Part shown: positions 42,131 to 50,453 of the stretch, one piece after another | Layout: each line of letters begins with the position of its first letter | Numbering within the stretch: the stretch's first letter is position 1 | Origin: JAJDXO01 sp965207535 | GTDB lineage: Bacteria > Pseudomonadota > Alphaproteobacteria > Rhodospirillales > UBA2165 | Direction of reading: 5' to 3' | DNA: 64,000 nt | NCBI GenBank assembly: GCA_965207535.1 | Contig: CBDBMR010000016.1 | Location: 594,305 to 658,304, forward strand | Made by a program: the position numbers and the translations under genes | The notes under the pieces: model-generated | Told to the model about the DNA's origin: nothing | The model's database searches: none | Seen by the model: the letters and a program-made list of their open reading frames with translations, nothing else

Positions 42131-44452
42131 CTAACTCTCGTACAGGTGCCGCTGGAACTCGACGAAGGCGTCGCGGATTGCGGAAGTCCCGCCCAGCTCC
42201 CGGATGGCGTCGTGCGTCGTGCCGTATCTCACCCGTATGAGGCCGGGAAGGTTGTCCTGGTCCAACTCTTCGACGCCTTCCTTCACGTACTGGTCCAGGA
42301 CGAAATCGAGGAAGGCCCGGAGCTTCCCGTCATAGCCGCTGAAAATGCCGTCCCTGTGCCGGTCCACCCGCTCCCGGCGGGTGATGGGTTGCGAGGCGTA
42401 GGCGATATAGGCGAGCACGTCGTAGAGGTCGCTCTTTTCCGCATCGATGAGGCGGCGGATTTCCGCGAGCTGTTCGCCGCCGAAGTCCCGTTCCTCCAGC
42501 GCCGCCAGCAGGGTTTTCCGGGTATCGGGCCTGCTCCAGAGTTCGCGCAGTTCGTCCTCGCTCCTGAACAGGTCGGGTATGACGCCGAACAGGTGCTCGA
42601 TGAACTCGACGGCCGACATGGGCCTGCCGTCCGGCCCCCAGTAGGTGGTGGCCGCCACATGCCGGATGGTGCGCTCCTTGCCGTCGGCGAGCCTGATGAT
42701 GACCTGCCTGTCTTCCGGCTCGGGCTCGTCCGGGTCCGGGTCCTCGAGCGGCGCTTGGGGATGGTCGCCGACGCCGCCGGGCCCGGGCTTCGGCTCCTCG
42801 GGCTCCAGCGGCTCGCCGTCCCACTCCGGATCCTCGAAATGCTCGTATGCCTTCACGAAGTCATAGATGGTGAAGTAGTCCTTGCCGTCGAACAGCCGCG
42901 TCCCCCGTCCGATGATCTGCTTGAACTCGATCATCGACCGCACGGGACGGAGCAGGACGATGTTGCGGACGTTCCGGGCATCGACCCCCGTCGAGAGCTT
43001 GGTCGACGTGGTGAGCACGGTCGGGATGGTCTTGTCGTTGTCCTGGAACTGCCTCAGAAACGCCTCGCCCCGCTTGCCGTCATTGGCGGTCACCCGGACG
43101 CAATAGTTCGGGTCCGTGCCGTCCTTCTCCTGATTGACGATGTCGCGGATCATGGCGGCGTGGGGCTGGCCGTGGCAGAAGACCAGCGTCTTCTCGCTCT
43201 GGACGATCTCGTCCATGAACGTCCGGACGCGGTAGCGTTCGCGCTCGGGTATCTGGATGCCGCCCGGGACATTGAACTTGTCCTCGCCGAACTCATCGCC
43301 CTCCTCCACCTCCCCCTGGATGACCTCGTCGGCGCCGTCATAGACGTAGTCGTCGAGGCTGGTGGCGAACTGGCGCACCTTGAAGGGCGTCAGGAAGCCG
43401 TCGTTGATGCCTGCCTTGAGGGAGTACTCATAGACCGGCCGGCCGAAATAGGAATAGGTGTCGACGTTGCCCTTGCGCTTGGGCGTGGCGGTCAGCCCGA
43501 GTTGGACGGCGGGCTCGAAGTAATCAAGAATCTCTCGCCAGGTGCTCTCGTCGTTGGCCCCGCCCCGGTGGCACTCGTCGATGATGATGAAGTCGAAGAA
43601 GTCTTCCGGGTACTCACCGAAATAGGGCGTCTCGTCCGGGCCGCTCATGAAGGTCTGGAAGATGGTGAAGAAGATGCTGGCGTTCTTCGGGACGCGGCCC
43701 TTCCTGCGAATTTCGCCGGGCGCGATGCGGGCGAGGGCGTCCTCGGGAAAGGCCGAGAAGCTGTTGTAGGCCTGGTCGGCCAGGATGTTCCGGTCGGCCA
43801 GGAAGAGGATGCGCGGCCGGCGGCCGGGCTCCCGGCTCAGGTTCCAGCGGCTGTGAAAGAGCTTCCAGGCGATCTGGAAGGCGATGGCGGTCTTGCCCGT
43901 GCCGGTCGCCAGGGTGAGCAGGATTCGGTCCTTGCCGCCGGCGATGGCGTCCAGGGCATTTTCGATGGCGTTGTCCTGATAGTAGCGGGAATCCCAGGTG
44001 CCGCCCCGGTCCTCGAAGGGCACGCCGGCGAACCGGTCGCGCCAATCGTTCCGCGCCGGGAAGGTCCTGGCCCAAAGCTCGTCCGGGCTCGGAAAGGCGC
44101 GGAGGCCGTCCAGATCGCCCTCCTTGCCGGTCTTCATGTCGGCCTGGTACAGGCCTTTCCCGTTGGTGGAATAGGCGAACCGGACCTGAAGAAGATCGGC
44201 ATACTCCTTGGCTTGCGCGAGCCCTTCGGTCACCGGGAGGCTGCTCTTCTTCGCCTCAATGACGGCGAGCTTCTTGTTCCTGTAGATCAGCACATAGTCG
44301 GCGGAGAGGGGCGCGGCGCGCTTGCCGCTGCCCTGCAACCGGCCCGGGGTGATGGAGTATTCGCGGCGGATGCGGCTGCCTTCGGCCACGCCCCAGCCCG
44401 CCGCCACGAGGGCCGGGTCGATCAGTTCCGCGCGGGTTTCGGCCTCATTCAC
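42131..44452 (-). CDS. hsdR: Type I restriction enzyme R subunit (motor/endonuclease)
   Basis: A 773-residue subunit. The N-terminal PD-(D/E)xK nuclease shows D52 and E66-A-K68 (V-I-E-A-K-K). The SF2 translocase has Walker A A-T-G-T-G-K-T (182-188), D-E-C-H near 280 and T-A-T-P-K-R. A C-terminal assembly region follows. GTG start at 44452 overlaps the hsdS stop, so the three genes are translationally coupled. It cuts DNA far from unmethylated recognition sites when assembled with HsdM and HsdS. It is relatively short, as in EcoKI-unlike compact R subunits, and looks intact. Confidence 0.92.
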   Translation of the reverse strand: MNEAETRAELIDPALVAAGWGVAEGSRIRREYSITPGRLQGSGKRAAPLSADYVLIYRNKKLAVIEAKKSSLPVTEGLAQAKEYADLLQVRFAYSTNGKGLYQADMKTGKEGDLDGLRAFPSPDELWARTFPARNDWRDRFAGVPFEDRGGTWDSRYYQDNAIENALDAIAGGKDRILLTLATGTGKTAIAFQIAWKLFHSRWNLSREPGRRPRILFLADRNILADQAYNSFSAFPEDALARIAPGEIRRKGRVPKNASIFFTIFQTFMSGPDETPYFGEYPEDFFDFIIIDECHRGGANDESTWREILDYFEPAVQLGLTATPKRKGNVDTYSYFGRPVYEYSLKAGINDGFLTPFKVRQFATSLDDYVYDGADEVIQGEVEEGDEFGEDKFNVPGGIQIPERERYRVRTFMDEIVQSEKTLVFCHGQPHAAMIRDIVNQEKDGTDPNYCVRVTANDGKRGEAFLRQFQDNDKTIPTVLTTSTKLSTGVDARNVRNIVLLRPVRSMIEFKQIIGRGTRLFDGKDYFTIYDFVKAYEHFEDPEWDGEPLEPEEPKPGPGGVGDHPQAPLEDPDPDEPEPEDRQVIIRLADGKERTIRHVAATTYWGPDGRPMSAVEFIEHLFGVIPDLFRSEDELRELWSRPDTRKTLLAALEERDFGGEQLAEIRRLIDAEKSDLYDVLAYIAYASQPITRRERVDRHRDGIFSGYDGKLRAFLDFVLDQYVKEGVEELDQDNLPGLIRVRYGTTHDAIRELGGTSAIRDAFVEFQRHLYES

Positions 44453-45609
44453 GCCGCCGCCTCGCGGGCCGTCAGTTCACCGCTAAAGGCCCTCTGCAAG
44501 ATGGACTGCTTGAGTTCGTCAAGGGCGTCGAGTTTTCGTTGATACAGTGATCTCAGTCGCTCTGACTCAGTGTGTATCACGTCAAACTTCGCCAGAATTT
44601 GCTTTTGGTCGTCCACGGAGGGGACTGAAATCGACAAATTTCGTAGTGACGTATTGCTAAGGTTCTTCATTGTCGCGCCGGTCGCCAATCGCTCTAGCTC
44701 GGAGCGATATACGCGAGACCTAATTAGAAAAGCGAGAAAGTCTGGGTCAACTGTTCTACACGGCTTTATCACGAAGCATCCCGTGCCGCAGAGCCATCCA
44801 TCCTGGTCAGAGGCGACGACGGCGCATCTACCAATTTCCCCCCTTCGACCAACGACAATCTGACCAGGCTTTAGAACATGACTGGAGAGCCTCTCGCGGG
44901 TCTTCTTTGAAACCGTCTTTTTCAGATCCGGTTCAATCACTCCATCAGAGATATTGGCTGGATTTACGAGCGGAATACCGTTCTCGATATAATCGGACTT
45001 GTGGAGTAGTGATCCGAATGGGCCCGTAGCTACTTCGCCGCCGATCTTTTCGAGCTTATTTGTGTCCCAGTTGTCATTCTCCCCACCAAATGTCTTGTCG
45101 AGATATTTCTCAAACAACTCTTGCGCGTTGGCGAGATTCTGCTCGGTGTTTGCGATCGCTTTATCAATTCCCTCAAAGGCTTCGTCCAAGATGGCGACGA
45201 TGCGCCGCTGCTCCGGGAGAGGTGGGTAGCTAACGACGACTGGCGCCAGCGACTTTCGAGTTATTTGTGGCTGTGCTGCACCGGTGATCACCCCGGCAAG
45301 ATCGATTCCGCCTCGGAAAAGGTATTCCAAGTAACGGCGATCAAGTTCATCCGAAATTGGACGAACAACCATTGCATTGCCGGTTATCCAAGACTTCGGT
45401 TCGGAAATATTCACCGATCCGCAGGTGGCACCCCTACAGGTGACTAGTAGCTCCGATTCTTCGTGATTGTATTGATCATATCTCCCAATAACCCCGTTGG
45501 CCCCATATACCGGATAGGCTCCATTTTGAATAAGTTCCTTTTTTGAGATGGTCTGTGGCTGGTAGATCTCGCAAATGTCGCCGAGCATCGTGGATGTCCA
45601 GTTATTCAT
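44449..45609 (-). CDS. hsdS: Type I restriction-modification specificity subunit
   Basis: A 386-residue subunit with two target-recognition domains (about 1-150 and 190-345). Each is followed by a conserved helix: the P-L-P-E-Q-R-R-I-V-A-I-L-D motif near 130, and a helical region near 340-380. It sets the bipartite DNA sequence recognised by the complex. ATG 45609 overlaps the hsdM stop (TGATG). Base composition in the recognition domains is AT-richer than in hsdM and hsdR, typical of recombined specificity domains. Confidence 0.92.
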   Translation of the reverse strand: MNNWTSTMLGDICEIYQPQTISKKELIQNGAYPVYGANGVIGRYDQYNHEESELLVTCRGATCGSVNISEPKSWITGNAMVVRPISDELDRRYLEYLFRGGIDLAGVITGAAQPQITRKSLAPVVVSYPPLPEQRRIVAILDEAFEGIDKAIANTEQNLANAQELFEKYLDKTFGGENDNWDTNKLEKIGGEVATGPFGSLLHKSDYIENGIPLVNPANISDGVIEPDLKKTVSKKTRERLSSHVLKPGQIVVGRRGEIGRCAVVASDQDGWLCGTGCFVIKPCRTVDPDFLAFLIRSRVYRSELERLATGATMKNLSNTSLRNLSISVPSVDDQKQILAKFDVIHTESERLRSLYQRKLDALDELKQSILQRAFSGELTAREAAA

Positions 45610-47060
45610 CACAACAATCCCCGGATGTCATCCATGATCTCCGCCGACTCCTTATCCAGCGTCGCGATCTCGGCCAGGATTTCCTCCGGCTCGCGCAAGG
45701 GCGCCGCTTCCGGCGCGTTGGGGTTCTTGACCGACAGGTCGAACGTGGTTTGATCGATGTCAGATGCGCCCACGATCCAGGAATTCCCGCTCTCTGCAAA
45801 TCCCGCCTGAAGCTCCACGAACTCCCGGAGATCGTCGTCGTTGAGGGGGTTGGTCTTGCCGAGACTGCGGCCGGGGTCGAGCTGGTAGAACCAGGTATTC
45901 CGGGTGGGCGCGCCCTTCTCGAAAAACAGCACCACGGTTTTCACGCCAGCGCCCTGGAACGTGCCGGCGGGGCAATCGAGCACCGTGTGCAGGTTGCACG
46001 TTTCGAGCAGTTCCCTGCGGAGCGAGACCGAGGCGTTGTCGGAGTTGGAAAGAAACGTGTTCTTGATGACGATGGCGGCGCGGCCGCCCGCTTTCAGCGA
46101 CCTGATGAAATGCTGGAAGAACAGGAAGGCGGTCTCGCCGGTCTTGATGGGAAAGTTCTGCTGCACCTCCGGCCGTTCATTGCCGCCGAAGGGCGGGTTG
46201 GCGAGGACGACGTCGAACCGGTCCTTCTCCTGGAGGTCCATGACGTTCTCGGCGAGAGTGTTCACGCGCACCACGTTGGGGGCGTCGATGCCGTGAAGGA
46301 TCATGTTCATGACGGCGATGACATAGGCGAGGCTCTTCTTTTCCTTGCCGTGGAAAGTGGCCCGTTGGAGGGTTTCAAGCTCCTTGGCGCTTAGATCGCC
46401 GCGGCGCATGTAGTCGTGGCTCTCGCACAGGAAGCCGGCCGAGCCGCAGGCGCCGTCGTAAATGCGCTCGCCGATTTGCGGCTTGGTCACCCGGATCATG
46501 GCGCGGATGAGGGGCCGGGGTGTGTAATACTCGCCGCCGTTGCGCCCGGCGTTCCCCATGTTCTTGATCTTCTCTTCGTAGAGGGCGGAAAGCTCGTGCT
46601 TCTGGTCCTGGGAGCGGAACTCGAGCTCATCCATGAATTCCAGGGCGTCCCGCAGGCTGTAGCCGCTTTGAAACTTCGACTTAATCTCGCCGAAGATTTC
46701 GCCGATCTTGTATTCGATGGTATCGGGGCTTTCGGCGCGGCCCTTGAAGCCCTGGAGGTAGGGGAAAAGATCCCCATCGACGAACCCGATCAAATCGTCG
46801 CCGATGAGCGCCGCGTCGTGGTCGAATTTGCCGTCGTCCTTTTTTGGCACCGCCCAGGCCGACCAGCGGTGCGGCCCGTCGATGATGTAGGCGTAGTCCT
46901 TGCCGAGCAGTTCGGCATCCAGGGCGCGTTCTTGCTCCAGATCGTCGAGGTATTTGAGGAACAGCATCCATGAGGTCTGCTCGGTGTAGTCGAGCTCGGT
47001 GGTGCAGCCGGCTTCATTCCGCAGGACGTTATCGATGTTTTTGAATGTTTGCTCGAACAC
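45609..47060 (-). CDS. hsdM: Type I restriction-modification DNA methyltransferase subunit
   Basis: A 483-residue N6-adenine methyltransferase. An N-terminal HsdM_N helical domain (about 1-130) is followed by motif I D-G-A-C-G-S-A-G-F near 200 and the catalytic N-P-P-F-G near 287 (motif IV). A C-terminal helix pairs with HsdS. It uses a GTG start. First gene of the M-S-R operon, transcribed away from the SLATT pair on the other strand. Confidence 0.93.
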   Translation of the reverse strand: MFEQTFKNIDNVLRNEAGCTTELDYTEQTSWMLFLKYLDDLEQERALDAELLGKDYAYIIDGPHRWSAWAVPKKDDGKFDHDAALIGDDLIGFVDGDLFPYLQGFKGRAESPDTIEYKIGEIFGEIKSKFQSGYSLRDALEFMDELEFRSQDQKHELSALYEEKIKNMGNAGRNGGEYYTPRPLIRAMIRVTKPQIGERIYDGACGSAGFLCESHDYMRRGDLSAKELETLQRATFHGKEKKSLAYVIAVMNMILHGIDAPNVVRVNTLAENVMDLQEKDRFDVVLANPPFGGNERPEVQQNFPIKTGETAFLFFQHFIRSLKAGGRAAIVIKNTFLSNSDNASVSLRRELLETCNLHTVLDCPAGTFQGAGVKTVVLFFEKGAPTRNTWFYQLDPGRSLGKTNPLNDDDLREFVELQAGFAESGNSWIVGASDIDQTTFDLSVKNPNAPEAAPLREPEEILAEIATLDKESAEIMDDIRGLL

Positions 47061-47296
47061 GGCGGTTACCCTCTAACTCGTTCGTTTGCGGCCCTGTGAG
47101 GCGCGTTCATGGGCGCGCTCGTATGCTTGGTTTACAGGGACGCCCCTAAAATATCGCCTGGATCGATTCCGTAAAGGGCATGCGGCCGGACGGGCCGGGA
47201 ATCAAAGGAAACGTCTGGAAGACTGCGAGGCTTTTCCGGTATATTTGGGGCGGTGTAGAAGTGAGTAGTTCCACAACCCGAGAGCACAAGCCGCCC

Positions 47297-47518
47297 ATGA
47301 GCAAGCAGCGAAAGACAGAAGAGAAACGACCAACCACCGTCCGAGAAGTGCGTGAGCAGAAACCTGCGGAAAAGCGCCATGTGCCAAGCCATATTGACAG
47401 CGGATTCAGCAGACCGGTTGGCGACGACGTCAGCATATCGGTTACTGATACGCTGAAGCCGCAACGGCCGGCCACCCCAAAACCCGACAAGAACCCGTCC
47501 GATGGCGGAAAATCTTGA
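47297..47518 (+). CDS. Small charged hypothetical protein, coupled to the SLATT-like gene
   Basis: A 73-residue, Lys/Arg/Pro-rich, probably disordered protein with no recognised domain; the start is uncertain (GTG 47261 is also possible). Its 3' end overlaps the next gene by 17 bases, indicating coupled translation. The location between a restriction system and a SLATT-like membrane gene suggests a partner or regulator of that protein (inference only). Confidence 0.5.
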   Translation: MSKQRKTEEKRPTTVREVREQKPAEKRHVPSHIDSGFSRPVGDDVSISVTDTLKPQRPATPKPDKNPSDGGKS

Positions 47519-48059
47519 CGAGCCAACCTATGAGCTGCTGTTCGGTATCCGGCGCTCGATCCGGTACCATCTTTACCGTCGGCGCTTCTACGAAGTCTGG
47601 AATACCGTTATCGTCACGGTCGGCGTATTCGGAAGCTCCACAGGCGCGGCCCTAATCGCTATCAAGGAAATCCGAGACGACTTGTGGTGGATTCCTGTCG
47701 TGTTTGCTGCCACGGTCGCGATCTTTAGCGCCGTATCGCTTGCGGTCGGCGTGGCCGGAAAGGCCAATCTTCATGCGGAACTCGCGAGCAACTTCGCCTA
47801 TCTCGAAACCCGCCTCATCCCGATCAAGTCGCTCGACGAAGAAGAGCGAGGAGCGTTGGTGAAGGAAAGACTGCTCATTGAAGTGAAAGAACCGCCGCCC
47901 ATGCGATTACTCGATGTCATTTGCCACATCGAAATCCTGGCCTCCCTTGGTTATCTCAAGTCTCAGCCAGACATTTGTCCGTTGCGCAGAATGATGAAGA
48001 ACTTTTGCAGCCAACCAAGCTACGCAATCAGCCTCAGGGAGAAGATCGAAGAGGTCTAG
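47502..48059 (+). CDS. SLATT-like two-TM protein, candidate defence effector
   Basis: A 185-residue protein. A basic N-terminal helix (R-R-S-I-R-Y-H-L-Y-R-R-R) precedes two TM segments (about 37-55 and 63-88) and a helical C-terminal region of about 95 residues. This matches the layout of SLATT domains, predicted pore-forming effectors paired with SMODS nucleotidyltransferases or SLOG sensors. No SMODS or SLOG gene is adjacent here. Its TAG stop (48057-48059) is part of the CTAG at the IS copy 3 junction, so the gene is intact. Family assignment is from layout and moderately confident. Confidence 0.65.
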   Translation: MAENLDEPTYELLFGIRRSIRYHLYRRRFYEVWNTVIVTVGVFGSSTGAALIAIKEIRDDLWWIPVVFAATVAIFSAVSLAVGVAGKANLHAELASNFAYLETRLIPIKSLDEEERGALVKERLLIEVKEPPPMRLLDVICHIEILASLGYLKSQPDICPLRRMMKNFCSQPSYAISLREKIEEV

Positions 48060-48900
48060 GTCCTGTTGACAATTAACGGACTATTCATGGTTGGCGTGAT
48101 TCAAGCAAGACCGTTTCAACTGGCGGGAGCGTGTCATGCTTCGACGGGAACTGACGGATATGCAATGGGACCGGATCAAGGGTTTGGTTCCGGGCAAAGA
48201 GGCGGATCGCGGCTCCACGGGTCGGGACAACCGCCTGTTTGTGGACGCCGTGCTGTGGATCGCCCGGGCGGGTTCGCCGTGGCGCGATCTGCCGGACGCC
48301 TTCGGCAACTGGAACAGCGTCTACGTGCGCTTTTCGCGGTGGGCCAAGGCGGGGGTTTGGGAGAGTCTTTTCAATGCCTTGGCGGAGGATCCCGACTTCG
48401 AATACCTGATCGTGGATTCGACCATCGTGCGGGCGCATCAACATGCCGCCGGCGCAAAAGGGGGGCTCAGGCTCAGGCCATCGGCCGCTCGCGCGGCGGC
48501 CTGACGAGCAAAATCCACATCACCGTCGATGGCCTGGGCAATCCCTTGCGGTTCATCCTCACCGGCGGCCAGGTGGGCGACGTCACCCAGGCCGAGGGGC
48601 TGATCGCCGGGCTGCCGGGCGAGACCCTGATCGCCGACACCGCCTACGACGCGAACCGCTTCCGCGCCCGCCTCGACAGCGCCGGGATGGTGGCGGTGAT
48701 CCCCTCCAACCCGTCGCGGGCACAAGCCGTGCCGTACGACCCCGAACTCTACAAGGAAAGGCACGTCGTCGAATGTTTCATCAACAAGATCAAGCACTTC
48801 CGCCGCATCGCCACACGCTACGAAAAGACCGTCACCGCCTACATGGCCATGCTGTGCCTCGTCGGGGCGCTCATTTGGATGCGATAAATGTCAACAGGAC
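48060..48900 (+). mobile_element. IS5-family (IS427-like) insertion sequence, copy 3, complete
   Basis: 841 bp, same ends and length as copy 2, with CTAG at both junctions (48056-48059, 48901-48904). It differs from copy 2 by at least one base (a Thr for Ala change near 48520). Inverted relative to copies 1 and 2, and direct relative to copy 4. Confidence 0.95.
48136..48887 (+). CDS. IS5-family transposase made by -1 frameshifting
   Basis: Frame A begins at ATG 48136 and alone would stop at 48504. A -1 shift on A4G6 at 48456-48465 joins it to frame B ending at 48887, giving about 250 residues. DDE residues are as in copy 2. It appears functional. Confidence 0.9.
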
Positions 48901-49193
48901 CTAGCTCGACGGGTTGGCGACAGGCGGGTTGATGTGGAACGAGGTCACACTGATACTTCCCTACAAGCCCGCTCCTGACACACACTCCGCAAACCACGCC
49001 TCCCGCGCGGCGGTGGCCGGTAACTCATTGTGTTGACTAGTGTTTTTCCGCCTTCTAGAGTCTGACCGTATTCGCCAATTCCACCAAGTGACAGTCAGAC
49101 CATCGCCTTGATTTCGGAACCTCGCAATACCTACCCGTTTTCTGTCATCAAGACCCATCCAAACCGCAAACACCATCGCCGGAGAAGTTCGTC
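48901..49193. other. Gap after IS copy 3 with no convincing gene
   Basis: About 290 bases, AT-richer than the surroundings, with no family-like ORF on either strand. It may contain remnants of older accessory DNA. GGAGAAG at 49181 is the ribosome site of the next gene. Confidence 0.5.
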
Positions 49194-49661
49194 TTGACCC
49201 AACAATCGGAGCAAATTCCCGTAGAAGATGACTATCTCCGCGCCCTCGGGCGCGCCACCTACAACTTTGCCTACCTCGAATGTGGTATTGTCTGGCTAAC
49301 GGAGACCATGCAAAAGGATTTTCTGAATCAAGCCTCCACCCTGACAGCCGGGCAGATCGGAAAACGTTTTTCAAGCGAGGTCGAAAACCTTGACGACGAC
49401 GCCCCGGATAAGGTTCGACTCCGGTCGCTTGCCTGCGACTTCAAACAGATCGTGATCGATCGAAACAAACTCATGCACGGAAATCCTCATACGGCACAAA
49501 CGGACGAACAGCGCCTATGGTACGACGGCAAGCATGGTTGCATGGACTGGACGATTGATGCGATGACCCAATTTGCTACACGTACGGCCACTGCCAGTAT
49601 CGAAGCTGGGAATCTGCTCCATAGTGGGCGCCTTGAACAATATTATGCCGCTAATCCTTAG
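49194..49661 (+). CDS. HEPN-motif hypothetical protein
   Basis: A 155-residue, mostly helical protein with TTG start after GGAGAAG. It contains R90-N-K-L-M-H95 within V-I-D-R-N-K-L-M-H-G-N-P, the Rx4H signature of HEPN domains, several of which are RNases in toxin-antitoxin and defence systems. The helix Y-N-F-A-Y-L-E-C before it is compatible with the four-helix HEPN bundle. No MNT-type antitoxin is adjacent. It sits at the edge of the restriction/SLATT accessory block. Function unproven. Confidence 0.6.
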   Translation: MTQQSEQIPVEDDYLRALGRATYNFAYLECGIVWLTETMQKDFLNQASTLTAGQIGKRFSSEVENLDDDAPDKVRLRSLACDFKQIVIDRNKLMHGNPHTAQTDEQRLWYDGKHGCMDWTIDAMTQFATRTATASIEAGNLLHSGRLEQYYAANP

Positions 49662-49669
49662 GAACGCGC

Positions 49670-49730
49670 TCAGGCATCCCCTTCCCACCGGGCATTTCCC
49701 GAACGGGTGATGGCGCCCGGATTGGCCGCC
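49670..49730 (-). pseudogene. Fragment of an ilvD-like 3' end
   Basis: On the minus strand the last codons read N-P-G-A-I-T-R-S-G-N-A-R-W-E-G-D-A-stop, nearly the same as the end of the intact ilvD gene at 50454 (L-G-A-V-T-H-S-G-N-A-R-W-E-G-D-A). The homology stops after about 50-60 bases. It is a leftover of a duplicated or deleted ilvD-family gene beyond the HAD gene. Confidence 0.7.
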
Positions 49731-49775
49731 GCCGGTTCCCGACGGTCTTGCCGGCATCAATTCCATGTCCGGCGC

Positions 49776-50453
49776 TCATCCCAACAGCGGCAACAATTCA
49801 TCCAGCGAGTATATCTCGGCCGCGGGTTCGCCGGGCAGGCCTTCCCGGGGCTGGCGGAACCGGTTGATCCACACCACGTTGAGGCCGAAGAAGGCGGCCC
49901 CCGCCACGTCCCAGGCATTGGCGGACAGGAAACAGATCTCCTCCCTTCCCACACCCAGTTCGTCGACGGCGAGCTGGTAGACCCGCGGGTCCGGCTTGAA
50001 TAACCGCAGCCGGTCCACCGAAATCACCGAATCGAGCACGCCGGCGAGGCCCGCATGTTCCACCGCCGGCGTCAACATGCCGGGCGAGCCGTTGGACAAT
50101 ATGGCGGTCGCGAGCCCCCGCCGCTTGAGAGCCGTCAAGACGTCCAGCGCGTCGGGATAGGCATCGAGGGTCTTGTAGGACGTCATCAGACGCCGGCGGA
50201 GATCGGGGTCGTCCATCTCGAGCCGGCGCATGGCGAAGTCCAGCGCGTCGCCGGTGACGGCCCAAAAATCCACGTAGTCCCGCATCAGGGAACGGAGCCA
50301 GCTGTAGGCGAGCTGCTTGGCCCGCCAAATCTCGGTCAGCCTGTCGGCCTTGTCGCCGATCTCGTCGCGAAAGTTGGCGACCGGCGCGTTGATGTCGAAC
50401 AGCGTGCCGTAAGCATCGAAGACACAAGCCTTGATGCCTTCGAGCCCGGTCAC
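49776..50453 (-). CDS. Haloacid dehalogenase type II (HAD-IA)
   Basis: A 225-residue HAD hydrolase. The nucleophile region is C-V-F-D-A-Y-G-T-L-F-D near 10-20 (D13 predicted). Motif II is I-L-S-N-G-S near 117, and motif III/IV has F-L-S-A-N-A-W-D near 176, the S-(A/S)-N-x-W-D form of L-2-haloacid dehalogenases. It would hydrolyse 2-haloacids or a related phosphate ester. It begins on the base after the ilvD stop, so the two are likely one operon. Confidence 0.87.
   Translation of the reverse strand: MTGLEGIKACVFDAYGTLFDINAPVANFRDEIGDKADRLTEIWRAKQLAYSWLRSLMRDYVDFWAVTGDALDFAMRRLEMDDPDLRRRLMTSYKTLDAYPDALDVLTALKRRGLATAILSNGSPGMLTPAVEHAGLAGVLDSVISVDRLRLFKPDPRVYQLAVDELGVGREEICFLSANAWDVAGAAFFGLNVVWINRFRQPREGLPGEPAAEIYSLDELLPLLG

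Noticed and set aside
42146..44542. 798-codon open frame opposite hsdR
   Set aside because: HsdR motifs (nuclease E-x-K, Walker A, DECH) are on the minus strand; the plus frame is a shadow.
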